From contig JADFRL010000005.1 of assembly GCA_022561335.1 (NCBI GenBank), forward strand, positions 1 to 46,812: a DNA stretch of 46,812 nt, read 5' to 3'. This DNA comes from Patescibacteria group bacterium. Lineage in GTDB: Bacteria > Patescibacteriota > Minisyncoccia > Phycocordibacterales > JACZSL01. This document shows, piece by piece, positions 17,268-26,680 of this stretch (position 1 is the first letter of the stretch; each line of letters begins with the position of its first letter). Both the position numbers and the translations under genes were made by a program. Under the pieces are notes generated by a model, which saw only the letters and a list, made by a program, of their open reading frames with translations, made no database searches and was not told the DNA's origin.

Positions 17268-17855
17268 TCAGTCCCGATTCTTTAGATTCCCTGTGATTTC
17301 CTTATGCACCTCTTCTGGCGCCTGTTCACTGTCGATATCAATAACAACTCCCAAGGTCCTAAAATATGCAACTGCTGGTGCCGTATGTTTATTGAATTCG
17401 TCAAAACGCACTTTAATTTTTTCACGAGCATCATCTGCACGATCCTCAGACTCTTCTCGTTTCAAAAGTCGTTTGGTCGCAACTTTCTCGGATACATTTA
17501 AAAAAAGTACTCTGTAGGGGCGCTCAAGCCACTCCATTACTGTGTGGAAAAGTCGGGCTTCGCTCTCCTTGCGAGCGACTCCTTCAAAAATAATCCCCTC
17601 GCCGTGGGATAAGGTAAGGGCCGCGCGCTGAAAGAGATGAGTGGCAAGCCAGTGCGGCATAAGATACCCAGCGTCAATGACCTCCTTTACTTTGCGGCCA
17701 GCAATAGTATTTTCTTTCGCCATTTCTCGAAATTCATAACCGGTAGAGTAGATTTTAAAGTTCAATTCCTCTGCAAGAAGTTTCGACTGTGAGCCCTTCC
17801 CTGCACCGGGATAGCCCATCATAGCAAAAGTTTTTATGTTTATATCGTTTAGCAC
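17268..17855 (-). CDS. adk: adenylate kinase
   Basis: MMGYPGAGKGSQSKLLAEELNFKIYSTGYEFREM... P-loop, adk position after secY. Confidence 0.9.
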   Translation of the reverse strand: MLNDINIKTFAMMGYPGAGKGSQSKLLAEELNFKIYSTGYEFREMAKENTIAGRKVKEVIDAGYLMPHWLATHLFQRAALTLSHGEGIIFEGVARKESEARLFHTVMEWLERPYRVLFLNVSEKVATKRLLKREESEDRADDAREKIKVRFDEFNKHTAPAVAYFRTLGVVIDIDSEQAPEEVHKEITGNLKNRD

Positions 17856-17898
17856 TGATGTTAGAAAACGTTATTAATTATATGGTTCTATTAATCTA

Positions 17899-19173
17899 TT
17901 AATACTCGCGAATAGAAAGCTGGGCTTCAATCCTTCGAAGTAAGTCTAGAACGACTGACACAGCGATAAGGAGTGCGGTTCCCCCTATTGCAAACGCAGT
18001 AATACCGGTTACCGCCTGCATCCCAAGCGGCAACACCGCAATGAGTCCGAGGAATACGGCTCCCACAAGCGTAAGCCTAGTCAAAATACGACCAATATAC
18101 TCAGACGTAGTCCTCCCTGGTCGTACACCGGGAATAAAAGCTCCGCTCTTTTGTAAATTGGTAGCGATGGTATTGGGATCAAAGGTGACTGCGGTGTAAA
18201 AATAGGTAAAGAGAAAGACCAAGATAAAGTAAAGTGCCGCATAAATATAAGAGTTTGAAAGAATATTTAGCATGACTGATGAAATGGCAGTCACAATAGC
18301 GTTATTTACATTTACAAGAAAACTTAAAATCATCTGAGGAAAGAGAAGTATCGAAAGTGCAAAGATGATGGGAATAACGCCCGCCTGGTTTACACGAATC
18401 GGGAGATAGGTTGAAATGCCGCCATACACTTTCATCCCCCGCACGCGGCGGGCATATGTAATGGGTATAGGACGCTCCGCTTCAGTAATAATAACAACAC
18501 CGCCAATAATAAGAGCGGCTGCCACAAGAAATCCAATATAGAGAGGAATTTGAGACACGTCAAACGTAAAGAAGAGCTGGCTTATCGTCGTAGGCAGTCC
18601 CGCAACTATACCCGCAAAAATAATGAGTGAGACACCGTTCCCAATACCAAATTCAGTTATAAGTTCCCCTATCCACATCAGGAGCACCGATCCCGCAGCG
18701 ACTATCATGACATTGGCTACAAGGTCAAAAATTTCCAACCCTGGGATAATACCCTGACGCTGAAGCAGCACTAAAAAACCAAATGCTTGAAGCAGAGCGA
18801 GCGGCACCGTAAGCATACGCGAATACTGAGTAAATTTTTTCTTCCCCAGATCCCCCTCCTCTTGATACATCGCCTTAAGTTTAGGAGACATAATTGTAAG
18901 AAGCTGCATGATAATTGACGCGGTAATATAGGGAGCAACACCAAGCATTACCACAGAGAGGTTTGATAAGCCTCCTCCTGAAAAAATATTCAGGAGCCCC
19001 AAGAATTGATTGTTTGAAAAGAATTCCGCAAGAGCGACAACGTCAATGCCTGGAATGGGAATGGCTGCAAGTGCACGAAATAAAATAAGTGCCCCCATGA
19101 CAAAAAGAAGGCGTTTGCGCAATTGTTCATCTTTTCCGATGAGGACTATTTTTTGAATGAGAGCTCCAAACAT
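17899..19173 (-). CDS. secY: preprotein translocase subunit SecY
   Basis: RALAAIPIPGIDVVALAEFF...NIFSGGGLSNLSVVMLGVAPYITASIIMQLL...PFNPNTIATNLQ-like region. Confidence 0.98.
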   Translation of the reverse strand: MFGALIQKIVLIGKDEQLRKRLLFVMGALILFRALAAIPIPGIDVVALAEFFSNNQFLGLLNIFSGGGLSNLSVVMLGVAPYITASIIMQLLTIMSPKLKAMYQEEGDLGKKKFTQYSRMLTVPLALLQAFGFLVLLQRQGIIPGLEIFDLVANVMIVAAGSVLLMWIGELITEFGIGNGVSLIIFAGIVAGLPTTISQLFFTFDVSQIPLYIGFLVAAALIIGGVVIITEAERPIPITYARRVRGMKVYGGISTYLPIRVNQAGVIPIIFALSILLFPQMILSFLVNVNNAIVTAISSVMLNILSNSYIYAALYFILVFLFTYFYTAVTFDPNTIATNLQKSGAFIPGVRPGRTTSEYIGRILTRLTLVGAVFLGLIAVLPLGMQAVTGITAFAIGGTALLIAVSVVLDLLRRIEAQLSIREY

Positions 19174-19175
19174 AG

Positions 19176-19610
19176 TTATATTGTTACACTCCCCCCTACC
19201 TTTTCAATCTGCTCCAGCGCATTCTTTGACACGCTGCATCCTGAAATGGACAGTTTTTTCGAGAGGGTCCCGTACCCAAGTATTTTTACTTTGTTACCGC
19301 GTCCTTTTGCCTTTGCAATAATTTTTCTCTGGACAAGCTTCTTAGGGGTTACGGTTGCACCCGATTCAAAAATTTCTTCAAGAAGGCCGATATTGACCGG
19401 AACAGCTTTTTGCTGAAAACTTTTAAATCGATAACCGCGCCTTTTGGGAAGCTTTTTAATGACATCTCTATGTTCAGGGCGAATACCATGTCCGCCATGC
19501 GCTTTCTGACCTTTATGTCCACGCCCAGAAGTTTTTCCGCGCTTGCCGCCACGGCCTATGCGCATTTTCGTCTTATGGGGATGACGTCTTTTGATTTCGT
19601 TGAGTTGCAT
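19176..19610 (-). CDS. rplO: 50S ribosomal protein L15
   Basis: KTKMRIGRGGKRGKTSGRGHKGQKAHGG. Confidence 0.97.
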   Translation of the reverse strand: MQLNEIKRRHPHKTKMRIGRGGKRGKTSGRGHKGQKAHGGHGIRPEHRDVIKKLPKRRGYRFKSFQQKAVPVNIGLLEEIFESGATVTPKKLVQRKIIAKAKGRGNKVKILGYGTLSKKLSISGCSVSKNALEQIEKVGGSVTI

Positions 19611-19612
19611 AA

Positions 19613-20245
19613 TTACACATTAAGTTCAGAAAGGGCTTTAACCGCAGCTCGAGCATTATTAAGACGATTTTTGCTTCGTGAATGAATTTTTGCCGTAATG
19701 TCTTTAATACCCGCTAGCTCAAGTACACTGCGCACCGAACTGCCCGCGATGAGTCCCCTGCCCCTGGAGGGAAGAATTATTACGCGAGAGGCACAATACT
19801 TTGAAGACACATCATGGCTGATACTCATATCTTTTGTTAAGTTAATTTTTACCATATTCTTTTTTGCCCGACGAACAGCCTTTTCAATAGCCAGCGCCGT
19901 ATCTCCCGCCTTTCCGACCCCGACTCCAACACGCCCCTTTTTGTCTCCGATAACTATAGCTACACTGAAACTAAAACGCCGTCCTCCCGCTACGACTCGG
20001 GTTACCCGTCTGATACTAATGATTTTCTGGTCGTATTCTTTCCGATCCTGGCGTCTCACAACACGCCGATTCCTCCGCGGGCGAGATCCTGATCTGTCAT
20101 TCATACCCCTTCGATCCTTCGACTTCTTCCCCTCCAGATCTTGTTTTACATCGGTGTGTTTGTCGACAGAAACATCCTTCGTACTGTCACCCGAAATCTT
20201 TTCTGCGCTCTCCTCTTCTTTTACTGTATCATTGCCGGTAGCCAT
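19613..20245 (-). CDS. rpsE: 30S ribosomal protein S5 with charged N-terminal extension
   Basis: KIISIRRVTRVVAGGRRFSFSVAIVIGDKKGRVGVGVGKAGDTALAIEKA. Confidence 0.97.
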   Translation of the reverse strand: MATGNDTVKEEESAEKISGDSTKDVSVDKHTDVKQDLEGKKSKDRRGMNDRSGSRPRRNRRVVRRQDRKEYDQKIISIRRVTRVVAGGRRFSFSVAIVIGDKKGRVGVGVGKAGDTALAIEKAVRRAKKNMVKINLTKDMSISHDVSSKYCASRVIILPSRGRGLIAGSSVRSVLELAGIKDITAKIHSRSKNRLNNARAAVKALSELNV

Positions 20246-20254
20246 GTATTTACA

Positions 20255-20611
20255 TTAAAATTTAAGCCCCCCCTTACGCGCTCCTTCTGCAAGTTCTTTT
20301 ATCTTCCCCGTATACATATACCCACCTCGGTCAAAAACAACACGTGATATTTTATGTTTCTTTGCTTTCTTTGCAATATCTTCTCCAACAGTTTTCGCCC
20401 TCGCAATACCTCTCCCTTTTGCGCTGACTTTAGCATGAGCAGCCGCAAGAGTAATACCCAAATCATCATCAATGAGCTGCGCATAAAGAGCACGGTTAGA
20501 TTTAAATACAGAAAGACGTGGTCTATCTTTAGTCCCCGACACACGTGCTCGAATACGCTGATGCCGCCGTATACGTTTTTCTTTTTTAACTTGAGTTACA
20601 TGTCTTTTCAT
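20255..20611 (-). CDS. rplR: 50S ribosomal protein L18
   Basis: RIRARVSGTKDRPRLSVFKSNRALYAQLIDDDLGITLAAA. Confidence 0.96.
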   Translation of the reverse strand: MKRHVTQVKKEKRIRRHQRIRARVSGTKDRPRLSVFKSNRALYAQLIDDDLGITLAAAHAKVSAKGRGIARAKTVGEDIAKKAKKHKISRVVFDRGGYMYTGKIKELAEGARKGGLKF

Positions 20612-20613
20612 AG

Positions 20614-21147
20614 TTATACAGATCTTTTACCCTGCTTCCTTCTCACAATCTCGCCTTCATAGCGAATACCCTTGCCTTTATACGGTTCAGGTTTTTTTGT
20701 TGCCCGTACAACAGCAGCAAATTCACCAACACTATCTTTATCAATTCCCTTGACTGTAATGGTATTTTTTTCGAGTTTTACTTCCACATCATCTGGGATA
20801 GTAAGTTTAACAGGATGCGAAAACCCAACATTGAGCGTCAGCTCCTTACCTGATACTTCTATACGATACCCGATACCTTCCACTATTAATTTCTTTTCAT
20901 ACATCTCATTGACGCCCCGCACCATATTATTAATGTGAGCTGCATATGTTCCAAAGAGAGCTTTTGCAAGTCGATTGTTCCGCACAGGCTTAATAATTAC
21001 CCGGTCATCTTTAACCAAAACATCTATATCTGATTTAATATGACGCGTCAACTCACCTAAAGGACCTTTAACGTGTACAACGCCCCCGACAACAGTTACT
21101 TCTGTAGTTTCTGGTATAACAATAGGTTGTCTGCCAATTCTACTCAT
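20614..21147 (-). CDS. rplF: 50S ribosomal protein L6
   Basis: MSRIGRQPIVIPETTEVTVVGGVVHVKGPLGELTRHI; start trimmed to MSRIG. Confidence 0.96.
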   Translation of the reverse strand: MSRIGRQPIVIPETTEVTVVGGVVHVKGPLGELTRHIKSDIDVLVKDDRVIIKPVRNNRLAKALFGTYAAHINNMVRGVNEMYEKKLIVEGIGYRIEVSGKELTLNVGFSHPVKLTIPDDVEVKLEKNTITVKGIDKDSVGEFAAVVRATKKPEPYKGKGIRYEGEIVRRKQGKRSV

Positions 21148-21292
21148 GTATTGGTTTTCTCTTCGTGAGTACAACGAACGTTAGAAAATCTTAGACCCAG
21201 CTCTCTAAGCGTTGTGTTCCTTTTTATCTGTTTTTTGTTCTTTTCTTTTAACATATTTCTCTTATGCATTATATGCTGAGTATAGATGGCTG

Positions 21293-21353
21293 GGTAAGTC
21301 TGCATCACTGTATTTTATTTCGCAAGTTCATAAAATACAGGTGCTCACTTACC
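21293..21353. repeat. nested hairpin in rpsH-rplF spacer
   Basis: GGTAAGT...ACTTACC enclosing CTGTATTTTAT (21308-21318)/ATAAAATACAG (21330-21340). Confidence 0.6.
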
Positions 21354-21744
21354 AAATCTTGAAAAGCGCTTCGCCGCCAATATTTTGTACCCGAGCTTCC
21401 TTGTCAGTTAAAATACCCTTGGGCGTTGAAAGTATGAGTGCGCCCTTCCCATACTTAACTGGTTTAATAGACGACGCTTTCTCATACACGCGCCTGCTTG
21501 GCTTTGACACCCGACTGACTCCATTTATGCGTGTGGTGCCGTTCTCTCCGTAGAGCAGTTCAATCTCAATGCATTTGTGAGTCTTCCTGCCGCGTTTTGT
21601 AACATTTTTTATGTAACCACTTTCTTTAAGTTTACTGGCAACAGCAAATTTAAACTTAGAATACGGCACGCTGATTACCTCCTTGCCCACAGCGCCGGCA
21701 TTTTTAAGTTGGATAATCAAATCCGCCACGGGGTCAATTACCAT
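21349..21744 (-). CDS. rpsH: 30S ribosomal protein S8
   Basis: [44 protein letters not shown]...[19 protein letters not shown]. Confidence 0.96.
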   Translation of the reverse strand: MVIDPVADLIIQLKNAGAVGKEVISVPYSKFKFAVASKLKESGYIKNVTKRGRKTHKCIEIELLYGENGTTRINGVSRVSKPSRRVYEKASSIKPVKYGKGALILSTPKGILTDKEARVQNIGGEALFKIW

Positions 21745-21923
21745 GATGATTTCTTGATACCGGGGATATTGCCTTCATTGGCAAGCTCCCGAAAGCAAAT
21801 GCGGCATAAATCAAAGTCACGCATATAGCCATGTTTTCTTCCACAACGAAAACAGCGCCTTACTATTCTAGACTTAAATTTTGGTGTTTTTAAAGCTCGT
21901 GCTATGACTGATTTTTTTGCCAT
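21738..21923 (-). CDS. rpsN: 30S ribosomal protein S14, zinc-binding (type Z)
   Basis: [39 protein letters not shown]. Confidence 0.95.
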   Translation of the reverse strand: MAKKSVIARALKTPKFKSRIVRRCFRCGRKHGYMRDFDLCRICFRELANEGNIPGIKKSSW

Positions 21924-22185
21924 AAACTAAAAAGCGCCCCGTAAAGCTTGGGCGTAATACTAGCAATTGAGCCGTCTATTGTCAAATTAGCTTTTCTGGA
22001 TGAACAACGTTCGAACATTTCGACTTCACAACGTCATCACACTGTAAGAGCAATCGAGTAGAAATTAAGATAGAGGTATATCTGTTTTGTACCTGCCTGT
22101 CGGTAGTCAGTGATGTTATCAGAACTTTGGGGTAGTACGTAGATGATGCCAAAAAAAACTCCCGTCATAGTGATATACTGACACT

Positions 22186-22866
22186 GTGAGGCAAAAAACC
22201 AGTATATTAGAGCAATATAATGACGTGCTCTCTGATGTATATGATACCGCAACAACCAGTCCAGATTTTAATTGGAGAGCTCCAAAAAAAAGCAATAAAC
22301 TATTACTACCTTATGTGAAAGGCTGTTGCAAGGTTTTGGATCTTGGTATTGGAACAGGACAATCCTCCGAAGCTTTGTATCAAGCGGGATGTGAAATTAC
22401 TGGGGTGGATGTCTCTCAAAAAATGATTGACATTACCCAGAGTAAATTTCCCGAATGGAGATTGTACAAAGCAGACATCGATAAAGAGTTCCCAACCTTG
22501 CCGAACAATAGTTTTGACATTATAATCGCTGTTGGAATTTTAGAATTTGTGGAGAACATAAAACGAGTGCTCCAAGAGATAATCACCTTACTTAAATCAA
22601 ATGGAGTATTGTGTGTCACATTCGAAGAATATCTCCCTGAGAGTAAGACACAGCAATGGAAAGTGTCCGAATTAGGAAAAGGATTAATCGATTCAATACC
22701 AGATACACATAGTTTTTATGTATACCGTCGTAGTTTTAATGAAATGAAAGATATATTTTTGAATACAAAACTTGAAATTATTAAAGATGAACAATTTATT
22801 GCTTACTTCAAAACTAAAGAGAAAATATCAACTACATACAGAATCTTTCTGCTAAAGAAAAAATAG
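22186..22866 (+). CDS. class I SAM-dependent methyltransferase
   Basis: KVLDLGIGTGQSSEALYQAGCEITGVDVSQKMIDITQSKFPEWRLYKADIDKEFP; GTG start; antisense to the operon. Confidence 0.9.
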   Translation: MRQKTSILEQYNDVLSDVYDTATTSPDFNWRAPKKSNKLLLPYVKGCCKVLDLGIGTGQSSEALYQAGCEITGVDVSQKMIDITQSKFPEWRLYKADIDKEFPTLPNNSFDIIIAVGILEFVENIKRVLQEIITLLKSNGVLCVTFEEYLPESKTQQWKVSELGKGLIDSIPDTHSFYVYRRSFNEMKDIFLNTKLEIIKDEQFIAYFKTKEKISTTYRIFLLKKK

Positions 22867-22992
22867 AGACTACGTTACTATCTCCACGAACAGGATTCGG
22901 TGTCAGCTCACTAAGCTCACAAGTTCGCTAAAATTAGTGAGGATCAATATCAAATATCCTTTTGTAAATAATCTTAACTACCTGAGTAAGGA

Positions 22993-23535
22993 TTACTTTA
23001 CCTTCTTAAAGGGAAAACCAAGATGTTCTAAAAAGGCGAGTGCTTCTTTTTTGGTGGAAGCTGAAGTCACTATGGTTATAGCAAAGCTAAAAATGTCTTT
23101 TAAATCTTCATCTGCGGTCTCTGGGAAAATGGTATGTTCTTTAATGCCAATAGTACAATTACCCATTTCATCAACACTCTCGCGTTTAAGTCCTCTGAAA
23201 TCTCTTGTCCGCGGAAGTGCGGTGTGAAGCAGTCTGTCGATAAAATCATACATTCGTTTACCTCGAAGCGTAACTTGATACCCGATAATATCACCCTGCC
23301 TGGTCTTAAAAGACGCAATTGACTTTTTAGCTCCACGCGGAGCTGACTTTTGTCCGGTAATTTTAGCAAGCCTCTCCTCTACAAGCTTATTCCTTACTTT
23401 GTCTTTATTAAATCTGCCGGTGCCGACAGAAACAACCACCTTTTCAATTTTTGGCAATTGCATAGGATTGTTGTACCCAAATAAATCTTTGAGTGTACCC
23501 GCTATTTTACGCTCCTGTTCTTTTGTAAGTGACAT
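22993..23535 (-). CDS. rplE: 50S ribosomal protein L5
   Basis: MQLPKIEKVVVSVGTGRFNKDK...LPRTRDFRGLKRESVDEMGNCTIGIKEHTIFPE. Confidence 0.97.
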   Translation of the reverse strand: MSLTKEQERKIAGTLKDLFGYNNPMQLPKIEKVVVSVGTGRFNKDKVRNKLVEERLAKITGQKSAPRGAKKSIASFKTRQGDIIGYQVTLRGKRMYDFIDRLLHTALPRTRDFRGLKRESVDEMGNCTIGIKEHTIFPETADEDLKDIFSFAITIVTSASTKKEALAFLEHLGFPFKKVK

Positions 23536-23544
23536 ACCCTGTAT

Positions 23545-23856
23545 TTAAGTATTAAGCTCAACGCCACTTCTGCGGGCAACGCGAACATTCTTTCCTTTAA
23601 CTCTTTTTATGCCTATTCGAGTTACACCACCTCCCTTTGGGTCTATAAGCTGCACGTTTGAGACATGAACGGGAAGCGTCTTGTCAATAATTTGTCCTTG
23701 TTGATTGGCTTTCTTGGGGCGTTGGTGGCGTTTGTTGATATTAACACCCTCAACGATAACTTTGAGCTCCCTTGGAAAAGCACGAATTACCTTTCCGGTG
23801 CGACCCTTGTCCTTTCCCGCAATAACTTTTACATTGTCCCCTTTCTTAATTTTCAT
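23545..23856 (-). CDS. rplX: 50S ribosomal protein L24
   Basis: MKIKKGDNVKVIAGKDKGRTGKVIRAFPRELKVIVEGVNINKRHQRP. Confidence 0.96.
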   Translation of the reverse strand: MKIKKGDNVKVIAGKDKGRTGKVIRAFPRELKVIVEGVNINKRHQRPKKANQQGQIIDKTLPVHVSNVQLIDPKGGGVTRIGIKRVKGKNVRVARRSGVELNT

Positions 23857-23958
23857 CCCGTTAGAAATTCATCACTTAAACAATGTGTTACTATACCCAA
23901 TTTAATGCTTTTGTCCATCATTGCCCCACTACAAATAGATAAAAATTTCTAACGGGAT
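23855..23958. repeat. ~104-bp element with 15-bp perfect terminal inverted repeats in rplX-rplN spacer
   Basis: ATCCCGTTAGAAATT (23855-23869)/AATTTCTAACGGGAT (23944-23958). Confidence 0.7.
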
Positions 23959-24000
23959 TCATGTCTTAGCTTTTATGATGAGCAAAGCGAATTACAATTT

Positions 24001-24372
24001 CTAAACCACCTCAGGAGCTAAAGATACAATTTTTTGATATCCGCGTTCGGCAATTTCTCGAGGAATAGGACCGAATATACGCCCCGCACGCGGTTCCTTC
24101 TTCCCCTTTTCAAGTATAACCACTGCATTCTCATCAAAACGAATATAGGATCCATCACTCCTTCGAAAAGGCTGCCTCTGCCGCACGACAACAGCTTGGA
24201 GTATATCCTTCTTCTTTACCTGCTTGCGCGGCTCAGCTATTTGCACTGACAGTATTAGCGTGTCACCAATGCGTGCATAGCGGCGCTTTGAACCTCCTAG
24301 TATCTTAAAAACACGGCCTATTTTACCACCACTATTATCAGTTATTTTTACTATAGTTTGCGGCTGTATCAT
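24001..24372 (-). CDS. rplN: 50S ribosomal protein L14
   Basis: MIQPQTIVKITDNSGGKIGRVFKILGGSKRRYARIGDTLILSVQ. Confidence 0.96.
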   Translation of the reverse strand: MIQPQTIVKITDNSGGKIGRVFKILGGSKRRYARIGDTLILSVQIAEPRKQVKKKDILQAVVVRQRQPFRRSDGSYIRFDENAVVILEKGKKEPRAGRIFGPIPREIAERGYQKIVSLAPEVV

Positions 24373-24415
24373 AATAATTTACTTAATGAGCTTCAGCGAG
24401 TTTAGTAAATCTTAC

Positions 24416-24517
24416 ACCTCTCCCTCTAAGCAACATAAACGTCGTGTATTCAAAATATATATCTATATTGTGTTTTTGAATGTTGTTTTTCATATGTATA
24501 TGCATAGAGGGCGGGGT
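24416..24517. repeat. ~102-bp element with imperfect 13-bp terminal inverted repeats in rplN-rpsQ spacer
   Basis: ACCTCTCCCTCTA (24416-24428)/TAGAGGGCGGGGT (24505-24517), 11/13. Confidence 0.5.
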
Positions 24518-24542
24518 TAAAAAAATATATTCACTGCACTCA

Positions 24543-24806
24543 TTATTTTTCTAAAACTACAAAATGTTTTCGTTTTGAAATGGGATTTGATTCTCTTATG
24601 CGTACTTTTTCACCTACGCTGTGCTTATTTCCCGCGTCGTGAGCATGATATTTCTTGACACGCTTTTGGTACTTTTTATACTTTGAATGTTTCACATACC
24701 GCGTGACCGCAACCACCACTGTGTCTTTCATTTTATCGGACACAACAATACCTGCAAGCTCGCGCTTTATACTTTTCTTCAATTCTTTCTCTGCCTTCTC
24801 AGCCAT
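24543..24806 (-). CDS. rpsQ: 30S ribosomal protein S17
   Basis: KRELAGIVVSDKMKDTVVVAVTRYVKHSKYKKYQKRVKKYHAHDAGNKHSVGEKVRIRESNPISKRKHFVV. Confidence 0.96.
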   Translation of the reverse strand: MAEKAEKELKKSIKRELAGIVVSDKMKDTVVVAVTRYVKHSKYKKYQKRVKKYHAHDAGNKHSVGEKVRIRESNPISKRKHFVVLEK

Positions 24807-24833
24807 ATATAAAAAAATAATTCTAACGTCATT

Positions 24834-25013
24834 CTACTTCAGCATATTTCGCTCAGTTAATATTCGAGCAATCTCTTTTCTCAGATTTTTCCCCTTCTTC
24901 ACATTACGCGCTTTAGTTCCCGCAACACCAAATCGAAATGCACGCAAAGCCTCCCTCTTTTCAACTAAGAGTTTTCTTAACTCTATATCACTTTTGCCTT
25001 TTAAATCAGCCAT
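24834..25013 (-). CDS. rpmC: 50S ribosomal protein L29 (59 aa; absent from the supplied ORF track)
   Basis: Hand translation: MADLKGKSDIELRKLLVEKREALRAFRFGVAGTKARNVKKGKNLRKEIARILTERNMLK*; canonical rplP-rpmC-rpsQ position. Confidence 0.93.
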   Translation of the reverse strand: MADLKGKSDIELRKLLVEKREALRAFRFGVAGTKARNVKKGKNLRKEIARILTERNMLK

Positions 25014-25021
25014 ATTAAGTC

Positions 25022-25444
25022 CTAATGCTGCCGGGTTACCACAATACCTTTAATGGGAAGTTTCGCAGCTGCCTTACGGAGCGCTTCCCGAGCCATACTA
25101 TCGCTTACTCCGTCAATTTCAAAAATAATTCGACCGGGACGTACTATACATTCATAGCCGGCTGGATCTCCTTTTCCCTTACCCATACCCACTTCAGCCG
25201 CCTTTCGTGTAAAAGGCCTGTCCGGAAAAATACGAATCCATGTCTTACCCGTCTTTCCGAGTGAGCGAGAAATGACACGTCTGGCGGCTTCAATTTGATT
25301 TGATTTAATACGCGCAGGCGTAGTGGTTTTCAATCCATAGGAGCCGAATGAAAGATGTATGCCGCGTGTTTCTACTCCAATTTTTTTTGGGTTTGTCCGA
25401 GCTGTTTGCCACTTTCTATGCTTTACTTTCTTGGGAAATAACAT
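25022..25444 (-). CDS. rplP: 50S ribosomal protein L16
   Basis: MLFPKKVKHRKWQTAR...RRVISRSLGKTGKTWIRIFPDRPFTRKAAEVGMGKGKGDP. Confidence 0.97.
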   Translation of the reverse strand: MLFPKKVKHRKWQTARTNPKKIGVETRGIHLSFGSYGLKTTTPARIKSNQIEAARRVISRSLGKTGKTWIRIFPDRPFTRKAAEVGMGKGKGDPAGYECIVRPGRIIFEIDGVSDSMAREALRKAAAKLPIKGIVVTRQH

Positions 25445-25449
25445 GACAA

Positions 25450-26115
25450 TTATTTTTTATCCTCAAAAATATCCCCCCGATAAATCCAAACTTTTATACC
25501 AATGACTCCGTACGGAAGATAGGCCTTCTCACGAGCAAAGTCAATATCGGCACGAAAAGTCTGAAGAGGGATGCGCCCTTTTTTAAGCTGCTCTCGACGT
25601 GACATTTCAGCTCCTCCCAGTCGCCCTGAAACAGCAATACGAACTCCCTTTACATCACGATTGGCAATGACTTTCTCTGCTGTTTGTTTAAGTATCCTAC
25701 GAAATGGGAACCTCTTCTCAAGGCCTTCTGCAATCATTTGCCCGACAATCGCTGCATTCGATTCCGGAGAACGTACTTCTTCGATATCAATTTTAATATT
25801 GGGGACTTCGGTAAGTCTTAGCTTACCCACCACCTTAGCGACTTCCGCCTTAAGTTTGAGGGCTCCTTCACCACTCCTTCCAATAATAAGGCCGGGGCGG
25901 GATGTTTTAATAATAACCCGAAGGGTTGACGCACTACGCTCAATTTCGATGGAACTTACATAAAATCCTCGCAGACGTTTTACCAAAAATTCACGGATAA
26001 AAGTGTCGCATTTTATAAACTCTCGGTACTGTTTCGGGTCAGCACTAAACCATCGGGACTTCCAATCCTTTATGATACCAAGTCTATGTGCATAAGGGTG
26101 TACGGTATGGGTCAT
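25450..26115 (-). CDS. rpsC: 30S ribosomal protein S3
   Basis: HPYAHRLGIIKDWKSRWF...RPGLIIGRSGEGALKLKAEV...GRLGGAEMSRREQLKKGRIPLQTFRADIDF. Confidence 0.97.
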   Translation of the reverse strand: MTHTVHPYAHRLGIIKDWKSRWFSADPKQYREFIKCDTFIREFLVKRLRGFYVSSIEIERSASTLRVIIKTSRPGLIIGRSGEGALKLKAEVAKVVGKLRLTEVPNIKIDIEEVRSPESNAAIVGQMIAEGLEKRFPFRRILKQTAEKVIANRDVKGVRIAVSGRLGGAEMSRREQLKKGRIPLQTFRADIDFAREKAYLPYGVIGIKVWIYRGDIFEDKK

Positions 26116-26150
26116 AAAACAAATTAAAAATCAAATATCACAAATAAAAA

Positions 26151-26630
26151 TTATAGTTTTGCCGAAGCAGACGAAGTAGGTTTCGCAATTCCTCTCTTTT
26201 TTAATTCTATCTTGTTATTTTGCATTTCGACCTTTTCCTCTTGTGTCTGGGATTGTTCCTCTAGAACAACTGAAATATGGCTGGTACGCTTGCGAATAGG
26301 CGTAGCACGCCCGCGAGAACGCGGTCGAAATCGAGTAAAGATAAATCCCTTGTCCACCCGCACTTCTTTTATAATAAGCTGCCCCCGATTAAGTCCGTGT
26401 ACTTCTTTAGCGTTTGCGGTAGCAGATTCAATAAGTTTCTTAAATGATTTCGCAGCGCGTTTATTTAGATGTGACAGATCAGTGAGTGCGCGCTCTACAC
26501 GCTTACCACGAACAAAAGAAGCTACGAGTTGAACTTTTCGTGGCGCTTGTCTGTAATTTTTAAGCCGCGCTTTCATCCCACGAGAAGCATCGGCATTAGT
26601 TGATTTCTTTGCTATTCTTGCTTTAGCCAT
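26151..26630 (-). CDS. rplV: 50S ribosomal protein L22 with C-terminal extension
   Basis: YRQAPRKVQLVASFVRGKRVERALTDLSHLNKRAAKSFKKLIESATANAKE...RPRSRGRATPIRKRTSHISVVL. Confidence 0.95.
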   Translation of the reverse strand: MAKARIAKKSTNADASRGMKARLKNYRQAPRKVQLVASFVRGKRVERALTDLSHLNKRAAKSFKKLIESATANAKEVHGLNRGQLIIKEVRVDKGFIFTRFRPRSRGRATPIRKRTSHISVVLEEQSQTQEEKVEMQNNKIELKKRGIAKPTSSASAKL

Positions 26631-26680
26631 ACTTTTTTCTTACCCTCTTTACCCAAAAGTCACTCTAACGGAATTCCTAC

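Noticed and set aside
19698-20258. 186-aa plus-strand ORF opposite rpsE
   Set aside because: Antisense to S5; Ser/Arg/Phe-rich artefact.
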